The notes below the pieces were generated by a model, which was not told where the DNA came from, did not search any database, and saw only the letters and a program-made list of their open reading frames with translations. A DNA stretch of 64,000 nt from Siphonodentalium dalli. Lineage: Eukaryota > Mollusca > Scaphopoda > Gadilida > Siphonodentaliidae. The position numbers were made by a program, and so were the translations under genes. The first letter of the stretch is position 1, and each line of letters begins with the position of its first letter. This document shows positions 1 to 11,252 of this stretch, one piece after another. The stretch covers positions 88,139,980 through 88,203,979 of the forward strand of contig CP136063.1 in the NCBI GenBank assembly GCA_032622095.1. The letters are read 5' to 3'.

Positions 1-219
1 AATGCATTCTCTTATATATGCGAGGCGACCTATGGTCGACTCGCATATATAAGAGAATGCATTGGCACAGGGCATAACTGTAACTATCACAATGTGGTCA
101 ATGAGCCGGTTCCAATGATATCCATATATGTATGGTTCTATTGAGACAGACCGAAGATATTTTAGGCTGTTGAAGCTTTATTTGGCCGGTTTTGGCCGGT
201 TTGTTGGGTAAAGGGTTAA
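1..219 (+). mobile_element. Palindromic TTAA MITE (piggyBac-like ends), cut by the window start
   Basis: Positions 2-62 are a near-perfect palindrome with loop GACCTATGGTC. The right end TTGTTGGGTAAAGGGTTAA closes at 219. The copy at 43879-44087 is the same subfamily with both ends. Confidence 0.8.
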
Positions 220-961
220 AGGGCCATTTAATTTTCGAGTCACTGATATTTTTTTTAGAAGATGCCCACAGAGAAAGATAAAATAGCTGAAATCATAAAA
301 AGATTCTCCCTGAATGCAACAGAATTCAAACTAAAAATGTATTTTCAATGGAAGATGAATAACTCTATCTTTAAAATATAGAGTTATTCCCCCTCCATTG
401 AAAATAATACACTTTGCACAGTGAAACTTAAGCACAAAAAGACCTCGGTAACTCAACAGAAACAACATGTTCACAGTTTATTACACCGAATAAGTTGATA
501 ATACAATATAAAGGCCCATTTAATTTTCAAGTCACCGATTATTTTTTTTTATATTCGGTTTTAATAACAATCTATGACATAAAATATATATATATATATA
601 TAAAATACTATAACTCATCACCATTTGGAACATCTGTTTCTCAGAAGGTGCCCATAGAGTAATAGAAAATAGCTGAAATCATAGAAACATTTCCCCCATC
701 TCTCTCCCAGAATGCAACATAATTCAAACTAAAATAAAGAGTTATTCCCCCTCCATTGAAAATAATGCACTTTGCTGTACAATCCAGATGAAACTTAAGC
801 ACAAAATCACGTTGTTACATCAACAAAAACAACATGTTCACAGTTTATTACACTGGATAAGTTGAAAATACAATGTTTTGGAGCTTCCTCTTTCAAATGG
901 TATATAATATGGCATATATTTTATACGTGATCTGGGAGTTCGAAAATTAAGTGGGTCTTTC
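216..961. mobile_element. TTAAAGGCCC-type MITE, one truncated and one longer copy in tandem
   Basis: A copy starts at 216 (TTAAAGGGCCATTTAATTTT), sharing the TTAA of the preceding MITE. A second runs from about 509 to 961, ending TTCGAAAATTAAGTGGG. The first copy has an internal hairpin (about 347-391, GAATAACTCTAT..ATAGAGTTATTC). No coding potential. Confidence 0.75.
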
Positions 962-1019
962 AAGGTGATCTATCTCTTCCGACCCACAAGTTCAACAACA
1001 ACAACAACATAATTTTTAT

Positions 1020-1362
1020 AAAACCAGATTTCAAGACTATAAATTCCTTTTACTGTGAATAAAACACTCACAAAACTGAAGATTGGGTATATTATTTGTC
1101 TATAAAAGCAAAATAAGTGGTTCCTGCAAAATATCTGAATCGAAATGGCATTTTGCGAAATTTCGTTATTGGAGAACTTTTAATAATTATATAAGAACAA
1201 AGTTGATCTATTTCTCGATGTTCATTTTGGTGGTGATGTTTTTACAGACTTTTATAATTGTTGCACATTTACCCACTGTGAGTGCATTGGGTCCGTCTCT
1301 TTAATACATCATTCCAATATATACATGAATACACTGCTAGTGCCTTGGGTCCCTTAAAAAAA
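1020..1362 (+). repeat. Interspersed repeat ending GCATTGGGTCCC
   Basis: Contains GGTGGTGATGTTTTTACAGA and GTGAGTGCATTGGGTC. Reverse-orientation relatives lie at 8615-8770 (AAAGGGACCCAAGGCACTCG...) and a partial copy at 4960-5120 (AAACTGAAGATTGGGTATAT). The short ORFs here are repeat sequence. I see nothing in 1363-1752. Confidence 0.65.
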
Positions 1363-1752
1363 CCTATTGGGAGGACTAATGACCTTACATTTTTTCAACA
1401 ATGTGGAATTCTTATATATCTCACTGATGTCTTAGATGATCCAGTTTCCAGGTATCTGGTGAAATAAAAAATGAAGACTATTTTCTTGATTAACAAGATT
1501 ACAAGCTAATGTTCCCAAATAGGTTCAAGTATACATTGAAGTTAAATTAAAGAGTTTCTTTGTTATACAGATTCAGTCTGATTGAAGTTGATTTTGTTAA
1601 TATATGTATGTGTTGTTCTAAATATATATTTTAAAATAAAACTTTGATGACTTATATCTACATGATTGTGTATACTTCTTTAAAACAAATTCATATACTT
1701 AACCCCTGTAAACTAGAGGTAAGACTGTCCCAGCACCCACAGTGCAATTGGG

Positions 1753-3082
1753 TTAGGCCTAAACAAATAATACCTTTGTTTCCGCTAACGAGCTAAAAAA
1801 AATTAGGGTAGGTAGGTAGGCTTAACTTTTTTTTTTTCAGTATCTTTAGAAATAACTGTATAATACTTGTCAATAACCCAAACTATGCACTTCTTAGCCC
1901 CAATCAGGTTAACCCAGATGACAGAGGAACTAGAAACTCCAATTCAATCTTACATATGCTTTAATATTTACATATATACTAGTCTATATACTAAGATAGT
2001 CTTTGATAATCCTAATATTTCCTATATGGTCTGGCGACAACTGGAGTCAGTCCAGCACCACTGCACTGTACACATATTGGAGTGACCGTCTTGTACCGAT
2101 CTCTTAAGGATGGCTTCACAACACCACCTTCTCCGCATTCAGTGAAGGATCTAGGTATTTTTTGGGGACACCTGTTTTTGGGCAATGATATGCCGAAGGC
2201 ATAACCTGAAGGCCTGATCGGAGGAATGTTTGGGAAGGGTGACCCCCTGATGATGGTGGGGGTTCTTCCCCTGGAAATTTTTTGAAAATCCATTGCATTT
2301 AGATCTAATCTAAGGCTCTTTGAGTCAGTATTTTGAATTTTACAGAGGTCAATTTTATCAAGTTTCTCAAGCATAACTTTGGAACTTTTTATATATGTAT
2401 GGATTGGAAATGCTTATACGTTATTGTCAGATATCTTTTGGTTCTATGGATTATGCTTATCGGAAGCCTTATCCTGCTTGAAATTAGACTTGCCATCATC
2501 ACTCTAATTCATAAATAGGCTATTTTATAAAATTCAAGTGAGACACATACCATACATAATATACTACATGTACATGTAATACAGAAATCCTACATGTACA
2601 TGTAGTACAGAAACAATGTACATGTATTAAGATAGTAATGACTATATATGGTACTAATCTCTATGTTAATTTTTCATTTGGTATTATGAGATCCCACTTG
2701 ATAACCAGGTTGATTTGATCAAATTGTTAATGTTCCTGTGCTGTAATTGATTGAAATACTGAAGTCTGAACGCTGAATGATAACATACCGTACCTGAACT
2801 CAAATTATTTGAAGTTTTCACAGATGAAAGCTAGATAAAGCCAAACATACTTTACAGTATGATTCCAACTGTTAACTTAAATCTTTTTGTAAACTTAAAT
2901 TTCTTATGTCAATATATATAAATATATAAATGTTTTGCATCTTGTTATGATATGAATTGGGACCTAAATTTTTGGTCCAATTTTGTTTTTTTGTTGCAAT
3001 GGCAATAAAAAGTTTATGGTCGGCGGTTTAAAATAGGGTCGGTCGGGTTAGCGGAAACAAACGTATTTTTTGTTTAGGCCTT
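1753..3082. mobile_element. 1.3-kb element bounded by 36-bp inverted repeats
   Basis: TAGGCCTAAACAAATAATAC..TTTCCGCTAAC (1753-1789) is inverted at 3047-3082. A CTGAAGGCC / GGGTGACCCCC block (about 2165-2250) recurs near 32490-32550. No recognisable protein is encoded. Confidence 0.55.
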
Positions 3083-3259
3083 ACATTAACTGACACGGTG
3101 GCTTCATTTGGAGCGGAGGCTTTATAGAAATATATATGGAATGAATACTTGTGCATTGTCTTATAACTGAGCTGCATACAAATAACCAAATCTGAAAAAA
3201 CTCTTAAAAGTAAAAAAATAACTTCAAATTGGCACAATATCAACAAAATTCTAAGAATA

Positions 3260-3620
3260 AAGGTTCGGACAAAGATGCATCCCAGGATGTACGATTCTAT
3301 GTCGAAAAATGGCAATAAATCTGCCAAAATGACTATGACTGAACTCAAAATAGCAGGTGCTGCAGTTCCCATGCTGGTTGTCATATGTGTCAAGTTTTTA
3401 AAAAATTGACTGGAAAATGACGGAATACAGACTTGGACAAAAGATGCGTCCCAGGATGTACGATTCTATGTTGAAAAATGGCAATAGCTCTGCCAAAATG
3501 AGTCCGACTGAACTCAAAATCGCAGATATATGTGCCAAGTTACAAAAAAATTTACCAGAATACAGGCTCAGACAAATTTATGGACGGATGGATGGATGCA
3601 GGGATAGACAAGGGTCATTA
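3260..3620. repeat. Tandem duplication, period 167 bp
   Basis: GGACAAAGATGCRTCCCAGG and the following 80 bp occur at 3267 and again 167 bp later with about 90% identity. ORFs across it follow the repeat period and are not genes. Confidence 0.75.
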
Positions 3621-3699
3621 ATATAAAAATGTTTTGTTTTTTGGTCCTCTTGATCACCCATCCAACTCCTCACATACATGTCTAAACATTTTGTTTGAC

Positions 3700-3720
3700 A
3701 CCCCCCCCCCCCCCCCCCCC
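3700..3720. repeat. Poly-C tract (21 C)
   Basis: Uninterrupted C run. Similar runs: poly-G 4415-4432, poly-C 16000-16025, poly-G near 28484, poly-C near 32661. I see nothing else in 3721-4112. Confidence 0.9.
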
Positions 3721-4112
3721 ACCACTGGACAAAATCTGAATCATGTTGATATCTTTCATCACATTGTAGTTCATGCATACGGTTACCAGGTATACCAAGG
3801 ATCATTCACATCCAATCTCAGACGGCAAAACAGGGATGGACATAATTTTCACACACTTCATCACATAACTTTGCATTTATTCATTACGACCTGACACGCA
3901 TGCTTATCTAAACCAATAGCGTGCTCAGCATTATAATCCAGGTCAGGTCGTATTGAATATATGCAAATGAGGTCGCAAATGAAAGCAGAAAATATGAACA
4001 AATATTTCAGAATAACTAAATTTGATGCTTTCAAAAGTGCTTCTGGCGAGGTCTTGATTTATTTGCGCAAATAAATTATCAGCTGATTAGTCAGCATGGA
4101 GTGCTAGATGAG

Positions 4113-4376
4113 TTAGACCTTTCATGACGGTAGCTGAACTGGTGCAGCATTTAAGATTCTGTGCCAGTGCATTCTCTTATATCTGCGAGTCTCCCACAGG
4201 GAGCCTCACATGTTTAAGAGAATGCACTGGCTTACAATGTCAAGATTAAATATTGTTAGGCGAAAGTATTCTCTTATATATGCGAGGCTCCCTATGGGAG
4301 ACTCGCATATATAAGAGAATGCATTGGCACAGGGTTTTCATAAAATTTCAGGAAGCTTCAGTCATAGAAGGGTTAA
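4113..4376 (+). mobile_element. Palindromic TTAA MITE with two palindromes
   Basis: Ends TTAgACCTTTCATGACGG and GAAGGGTTAA. Two palindromes (about 4168-4232 and 4266-4327), each CATTCTCTTATAT..GCGAG inverted around CCCTATGGG or a variant. Same family as 50719, 54814, 57795 and 58995. Confidence 0.85.
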
Positions 4377-6181
4377 GTGTTTTAATTTTTTTTTATTTGA
4401 AAAGACTCGAGGGTGGGGGGGGGGGGGGGGGGATTTATTGTATAGTTGCTCCTTGAGTAAGATCAAGTCTGAGAAATATCCGTCCTCAGACCATATTCGT
4501 TATTCAAATATAAAATAAATGCTATGGATAGAAATGAAATTGAAATAATATTTGAAAGAGGAATCCTTCACTGATCCATCTGTGCTGACCTTTATACCAG
4601 TGTTTTGGATAAATGGACTGAATTTATTAATTTTTCGAGCAATGGTAAATCAGGAATTTCTATCGCTCCCCTTGTCTCTTGTATACTACCATGACGTATT
4701 GCAGGCACATATATAGCCAGAGGCTCGGTCTAGACCTAATTTACTGGACTTGTTTTGTAAATTTTGCTATAAACTGGGGACTTGTTGGAGATCCTCTAAG
4801 TATATTAACCGATTTTGGATACATGAAACATAAGAACATATAGTATGACATATATTTAATAAATAGTATAATGAATGTTAGAAATACCCCTTTTTTCATT
4901 AAAGATGGTGTGTTTCTTCCAGGCCACAAATTAGCACAATTCCAACAATATAACTTTAATAAAACCTTATTTCATGACCACATATACATTTTTCTGTGAA
5001 TACACAGACAAAACTGAAGATTGGGTATATTATTTATCAAAAAGGCAATAAAAAGGTAATAAAAGCTGAATAAAGTGATTTATTCCTGCAAAATATCTGA
5101 ATCAAAATGGCATTTTGCCTTGATGGAGAGTGCCAATAAGATAGAGTTCTCTCTCTTGCTACACTCTGTATGCATCTGAAGTTGCTGTTGTAATAAAAAG
5201 ATTTTTGAGTCAGGATCAATTTCAATATTCACATATACCATTGAATAAAGCATTTTTTTTCCATCAGTATTTACAAAAAACAATACTGCCTAGGAAATTT
5301 CAAATAGATATACTCTAAGCATTTTTTCAGAAAATTAGCCAAAATAAGGCTGATGTTTTGTGGTGAGAAAACAGAATGGATTAACAATGAATATTATGAT
5401 GTAAGAATATCAGAATCTATATAAACAGTGTAAGGAATGTCACAAATAGTAAATGTTTTACAACATACTCCGCAAATAAATACAAATGATATATCACAGG
5501 ATATCCAATCAATCAACAAAAAATATTCAATGAGTTGCAACTTGACAGAAATTCACCTGAACACATTCAAATGGTAGATAATAAATGGATCAATGTTCTG
5601 GGGGTATCAAATGTTGGAAATTCTAATATTGACATTCCCCGACTAAAATGCTTCGGAACATATCCCAGAAGAGAAATCAACCAAACAGATAGGAGAGCAT
5701 CTATAATGACCTGAAGGCGATTAATAAGGATTTCTTGGTGAATTAAAATTGGTGAAACAAATTTTGACAGCGCTTAACTCCGCACTATTTCTGTCAAAAC
5801 TATTTTTGATCACATTTTCGAACACGAAGTGCTCGGTTTTCCAGTTATCAAGAACTGTCATAGACCTGCGAATGTCAAAATTACTAATGGCACAGATATG
5901 GATGAGTCTACAAGATATTGTATCTTGTCATAATTATATTATCTTCTGTATCCAAATGCACTGCTTTTCAAAGAGATGAGTTCTATTATTTCTTGTAGTG
6001 ACAGTTCTAACGTCAAAAAATTAAGTCAAGTGGAATCATTACATCACAAATATTCAATGTGTTCATTCACGCAACTGAAAGTTGGAGGCTCAGCATGGGA
6101 TAATCAGCTGAACAGGGACTATTTTGTCACAAATTATTTATAAAATTAATGAATTTTAATGACAGAAAGTATGCAATAAAC
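4377..6181. other. No gene seen; AT-rich intergenic sequence
   Basis: Apart from a poly-G run and a partial repeat at 4960-5120 (relative of 1020-1362), no ORF over 76 codons and no recognised element. Confidence 0.6.
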
Positions 6182-6315
6182 AGAATAATCAATTCGTTTC
6201 GATGATTATGTAACATAATTCACTTGGGCAGTCAGGATCCACTCACTCTGGTTTTACCAGGCCCGACTCCCCTCGTGAATTATGTCACATTGAAACCATT
6301 TGATTATTCAATTCA
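6182..6315. repeat. Imperfect foldback of about 130 bp
   Basis: GAATAATCAATTCGTTTCGA.. and ACATAATTCACTTGGG are mirrored by CCTCGTGAATTATGT and CATTTGATTATTC. No coding content. Confidence 0.6.
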
Positions 6316-6606
6316 AGCTGACAGATGCAGGGACCTATGTCTAGAGGCGTACTAGCAGCCATGACAAAACGGATATTAAAGTCATTAAAATTAGAGATTT
6401 TCAATCAATAAATGCCCATAAATACTGTTGAACAGTTAAGTATAATATTTTAAAAAAAAAGTAATATTTGTTACAATATTTGCTAGTATGAACAAAGAAA
6501 TTTGAACAAGAAAAAGATCTATTTTGACAGAAGCTTCGGTATCTTTGACTCACAATTATTATTTTATAACATGGAATCTATATAATGAAAGTGTCAATGG
6601 CACTGC

Positions 6607-7545
6607 AGCTCAACATGGGCAGGAATTATTTTTTTGTTGAGCAATAAAAAGAATGATAAAAAAGAAGTCACGCTGAAACTGCATATAAAGTTTGATCATG
6701 ATCGGAAGAGGGATATGGTCTGTAGGGTGCGCCAAAGGATTTAGTCATACAAAGATTAAATTCCAAGCTGGTCGCTGGCGACCATATTTTTTAACGAATT
6801 TCGGTCAAAATATGAGGCTCCCATCTAGAGGTTACCCCGAAGATCCAAATGAAGTTTGGTGATGATCGAATGAGGAATGTGGTCTGTAGGGTGCGCCAAA
6901 GGATTTAGTCATACAAAGAGTAACTTCAAAGATGGCCGCTGACAGCCATGTTTTTCAATGATTTTCGGTCAAAAGAGGAGGCTCCCATCTAGAGGTCACT
7001 CCGATGATCCATATGAAGTTTGGTGATCATCGGATGAGGGATGTGGTCTGTAGGGTATACCAAATGAATTCTCCAATAAATGCGGGCTCCGGGAGTGCCG
7101 ATGGATTCAAATTTGAAATCGAAGATGGCTGCTGACGCCATGTTTTTCAACAAATTTCAGTCAAAATAGGAGGCTCCTATCGAGAGGTCACCCCGAAGAT
7201 CCATATGAATTTTGGTGATGATCAGATGAGCGATGTGGTCTGTAGGAGGTGCCAAAGGATTTAGTCATGCAAAGAGTAAAACCAAGATGGCTGCTTGTGG
7301 CGATGTTTTTCTTTGAAAAATTTTCAAATTCGATAGCTCCCATCTACAGGTGATCACAATTGTGCTTTGCAAAATTAAAAAATGATCCGGCCATTAATAC
7401 GGGCTGTAGGGTGTGCCGATGGATTCAAGTTTGAAATCCAAGATGGCTGCTGGTGGCCATGTTTTTCAAATTCGGAATTTTTTTATAACTCCCATCTATA
7501 GGTCGCCAAACCATTTACATTGTAAAGGAGCTAAAAAGTATAGGG
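6607..7545 (+). repeat. Tandem-repeat element, five units of about 165 bp
   Basis: GTCTGTAGGGTGYGCC recurs at about 6721, 6884, 7049, 7241 and 7404. Each unit holds CCAAGATGGCTGC..GGCCATGTTTTTC and GGAGGCTCCCATCTAGAGG. Flanks (AATGGCACTGCAGCTCAAC on the left, TGTAAAGGAGCTAAAAAG on the right) match those at 17251-18050. No coding sequence. Confidence 0.85.
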
Positions 7546-8014
7546 AACAGAGAGAAAATCTTCAATCACATGTATAAATGTATGTATACTATATCTAATA
7601 GAATGTCTGTGTAAATATATGGTGGGTGTATATCAATTACAAAATAAATTAACATAAAACAACCTCAGAGACAAGCCAAGAAACATTGTACTGGACGGAT
7701 TTATTATAATTTGTATAAAAGAATCAGAGAAAAAATAAAACTAAAGTGATCGATTATGCAATGTAATAGTAGATATGATATGAATATTGATATAAGAGAC
7801 TTCTTGAAAACTTAGGCATTGCGGAGAACATAGCATAAAATTGAAATGCCATTTTTATACAAATTGATGGATGATCACAGTATATAGGACAAATGTGGGT
7901 TCAGGAATACGTGGCTGCAGCCCCAAATTTTTCAGGACCGATTCCAAAGAATTAAAACAGAGAAGTTGGGGTGACTTGCCCTGCAGTCTCTTCACTGAAA
8001 ACAGAATTGGCAGA
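7546..8014. other. No feature seen
   Basis: AT-rich sequence between two repeats, with no ORF of note and no recognised motif. Confidence 0.5.
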
Positions 8015-8226
8015 GGATAATCAGTGTCCAATGGGTGTACATCACAATATTCACCATCTGGGAACTTAAATCTGAGTCTAGGTCTCCCATAGCAGATGAG
8101 GCCATGCAGAATGAGGTCCCCAGAGGATGAGTTTGGAAACGCTAGCCTGCTGTGAGGATAATATCATTAAATTCACCCCCTGGGGACCTCATTCTGCAAA
8201 TGTCCGGCACCAAATTCTCAGGCCTG
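8015..8226. mobile_element. Palindrome-ended hAT-like MITE, right half
   Basis: Carries GCAGAATGAGGTCCCCAGAGG inverted about 60 bp later (8106-8200). The terminus GCAAATGTCCGGCACC..CAGGCCTG closes at 8226. The interior CCAATGGGTGTACATCAC is shared with the copies at 18897 and 40941. Confidence 0.75.
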
Positions 8227-8614
8227 TTCGTGAATAAGTAAGATACATTATATATATAATTCTCTTTCCTGGCACTGAAAATTTCCAGTCAACAATTTGA
8301 TCCTGAATATGCCCAGTAAAATGTTATACATTTTCCACCTATAGTATAACAATAATTCTTGATTTTTTCATATAAACTGATAATCCTGAGAAATATGCAA
8401 TAAATTTGGCACTAAAAAAACATTGTCTCTCTTTGGCTGAATGGTAACATAAAATGGTATCTGTGAGGCCAGTCCAGGGATTAGTAAAAGTTTATCACTG
8501 GGGCATTTGATTTTTCTTGCATTGATAGGGCCAACAACAACCATGATTTTTATTTTGACCTTAATACATGTACCACCAACCAAGGAGGGAGAGCAAAAGA
8601 TATGTACTGATGAT

Positions 8615-9025
8615 TTTGGTTAAAGGGACCCAAGGCACTCGCAATTGGTAAATGTGCAAAAAATATGAAAGTCTGTAAAAACATCACCACGAAGAAGAAC
8701 ATGGAGAAATAGATCAACTTAGTTCTTATATTCATTATGATAGTTCTCCAATGATGAAATTTCACGTGTTGAAATAATTGTTATGTAAACAAAACTGCTA
8801 CAGTGATTTGTCAACAAAAATCGCTGATCATGTAGTAAGTTAAAATATTTTAGTCTGAGTATGATTTTCAGAATATTTTTCAATGCTTTGAACTTTTCCA
8901 ATGTTTACCATTCAAGATTTGATTTAATATGAAGCTAACTGGACTTTTATCAGTAATTCCTTTGTAACAGTAATGTTTACATAATATTGCTTTCACAAGC
9001 GAAATTTCATTATTGGAGAGTTATT
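8615..9025 (-). repeat. Reverse-orientation copy of the 1020-1362 repeat
   Basis: AAAGGGACCCAAGGCACTCG.. through TCTGTAAAAACATCACCACG mirrors 1020-1362. A fragment GCGAAATTTCATTATTGGAG lies near 9000. Confidence 0.6.
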
Positions 9026-9152
9026 AACCCCTCCATGACTGGAGCAGCCTGAAATTTTACAAAAACCCTGTGACAATGCATTATCTTATCTCCCTATGGG
9101 AGACTCGCATATATTTACCTTGACCTTGTAAGCCATGCATTCTCTTATATAT
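9024..9152 (-). mobile_element. Fragment of palindromic TTAA MITE
   Basis: Starts TTAACCCCTCCATGACTGGAG (reverse of the usual right end), has a damaged palindrome (about 9076-9115), and breaks off at the second palindrome near 9152. Confidence 0.7.
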
Positions 9153-10949
9153 ATATGCCAGTCCTTCAATTTTGAAAAACACTGGTACGCAGATTATTGC
9201 TTGCCTAATTTTGGATCCAGGCGCATAATTTTGTTTTGGTGCACCTTCCGGGAAATAACCAATGTATGTGCATGTAAACAGGTATATTATACACAGTATA
9301 CACTCAAATAACATTGCTTTGTACGAAAATAAAACTTCAAGAAAATAAAAGCGTTCATTGTTAGTTACTTATTTCACCAAAAAGTCACTTCCTCAGATCA
9401 TTCCAACTTCTGCATATGACGATTTGCTAATGGTTACCTGAATGCCTGTACCATTTCCCCATTCCCGTTTTGTAGTTTGTACGACTGCCCCCTTGTGTCT
9501 GTTTTAATAATCTGGTGGTCTATTAATAATGACATGTAGGGGGTTCTATGATTTGATCTTAAGGACAATTTATTTTACAATTAAATATTAACTATACTTT
9601 AAAAGTTATATGACTATTCACTATGAGAATAACATTGAGAATGGCACCCAGATAGCTATCATAGAAAAACAGCATTGACACAGCTGACTGACAGCTGAAT
9701 TAAAATCAAACATGCCGCTATCTCGCACGTGCAAGATTAGTAACTGATGACATCACAATATTCCAATGATTGTTTTGACAACATTGTCATTTTCATTACT
9801 TTGATCTCTTGATTGTCTGCGACATAGTGCACACTGGCAGTGACCCTTTGGTTTCAAATACACTTTGTGGAATAACCTTTGATGCAGATGATCATTATTA
9901 ACCCACCAATTATTGTGGTGCATTTTATTAATTGTGTATTGAGAGTCAACTCAACCGAGATCATGACGCACGCAACTTTTTGCCCGGTGCTTTTAAATTT
10001 CAGACGTGCAGTGTCACAGGATCTGGCACAGGATCTTTAATACTGCACCAGCGCAGCTGCCATCATGAAAGGGTTTATAATGAAAATAAGAACAATGTCA
10101 ATCTATTTTTACATGTACTTGTTAATGATAGCTGTTTTACAAACTTTTATGTAATTTCTTCTTCTATTTATTCGTCTTCCAATTCTCCATCTTTTGGTAT
10201 TCGCCATGCTTGTTCTGGGAACAAGCGTGCAGCTGCAAGGAAAGAGATATTACATTGAACTAGTGAGATTGAATTTTTCTGAACCCCGGTGCTGTTTCAT
10301 AATACTTCATGTCAATAAACTAAGCCTGAAATTGGTTGTCTCAAGTAAGCTGGCATTCAACTTTTGACAAATTGCTTTATAATTGTGTTGTTGTGTGTGA
10401 TTCGTACATTAACTGAGCAAATTGACCCTTGTTTTACATAATGTAAAATAATATTTAATATAAGGTTTGACAAATTGCTTGACGACGTGTCAATGTTCAC
10501 AAATTAGCGACAATTTTGGCATTTTCTTTCCATTTATAACTGAGCATGTCGGCCTTTGTTTGACTTAAATTGAATCATGTGTTGTGTATAATAGACATCA
10601 TATTATGATATAGACATCATATGTCAATGTAGGCCTGCATGGTTGTGGTTAACTGGTTAACCTTGGTTAATTCAAATGGTTAACTGGTCATGAAAATCAT
10701 GTGACAGTTTCAGTATGACCGACGCATTTTTTACTGACATTGCAGTCGAAATGCATCACATGTTTAACAAATGTTTGAACATAGTTCGATCTCATTTCCA
10801 TGTGTGTTTGTATAAAAATGTTCCACAATTATTTTGTACAGACTTTCACAGACAGATTTTGCACCTAAATAAAAAGGATGCATGGATGGGGTTACGGAAC
10901 CATGAGTGTGGGCCTGAAAAATGGGAAATTGACTTCGCATCGCTATATG
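9153..10949. other. No gene seen; probably 3' of FBXO16
   Basis: The longest ORF (9932-10258, plus, 108 codons) has no recognisable domain, splice context or codon signal. Part of this may be FBXO16 3' UTR, but I could not place a poly(A) site. Confidence 0.45.
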
Positions 10950-11117
10950 TACTTACTGGGAGGATCCCTGGAGGATCGGGCTGTTACTGGTTGACTCGGT
11001 TTTGGCACTTACTGCGAGGATCCCTGGAGGATCGAGCTGTTATTGGTTGACTCGGTTTAGGTACTTACTGGGAGGATCTCTGGCAGATCGTGCTGTTACT
11101 GGATGACTTGGTTTGGG
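10950..11117. repeat. Tandem repeat, three 56-bp units, at the FBXO16 3' end
   Basis: Units begin near 10950, 11006 and 11062, each ACTTACTG.GAGGATC.CTGG.GGATCG.GCTGTTA. The unit next to the gene holds coding sequence; 56 is not a multiple of three. The stop codon lies at the junction of two units. Confidence 0.88.
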
Positions 11118-11252
11118 TTTATGGATCACTGGTTCTGGCCTCGTAACATTTATTGTTTTACTGAGGTACTGCTGCTCTATAGTTTCTCTTGCCCATTTTG
11201 GTCGGTCGCTATAAGATATGGTGTGAGAACCCATCTTAAAATCATTTAAACC
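11040..11252 (-). CDS. FBXO16: FBXO16 terminal coding exon
   Basis: Acceptor tttcttttttacag; 70 residues then TAA at 11042-11040. The last 20 or so residues are encoded in the first unit of a 56-bp tandem repeat. I did not find a convincing poly(A) signal close downstream. Confidence 0.8.
   Translation of the reverse strand, partial: GLNDFKMGSHTISYSDRPKWARETIEQQYLSKTINVTRPEPVIHKPKPSHPVTARSARDPPSKYLNRVNQ

Noticed and set aside
1083-1304. Short ORF with a transmembrane-like stretch
   Set aside because: Same sequence recurs in reverse at 8550-8765; interspersed repeat.
2012-2374. 120-codon minus ORF
   Set aside because: Lies in the 1753-3082 inverted-repeat element and overlaps a block recurring at 32490; repeat-derived.
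6607-7545. CRISPR-like array
   Set aside because: Units are about 165 bp, diverged and contiguous with no unique spacers, in an animal genome.
9932-10258. 108-codon plus ORF as a gene
   Set aside because: No domain, no splice context, low complexity Ser-rich end; fits chance.
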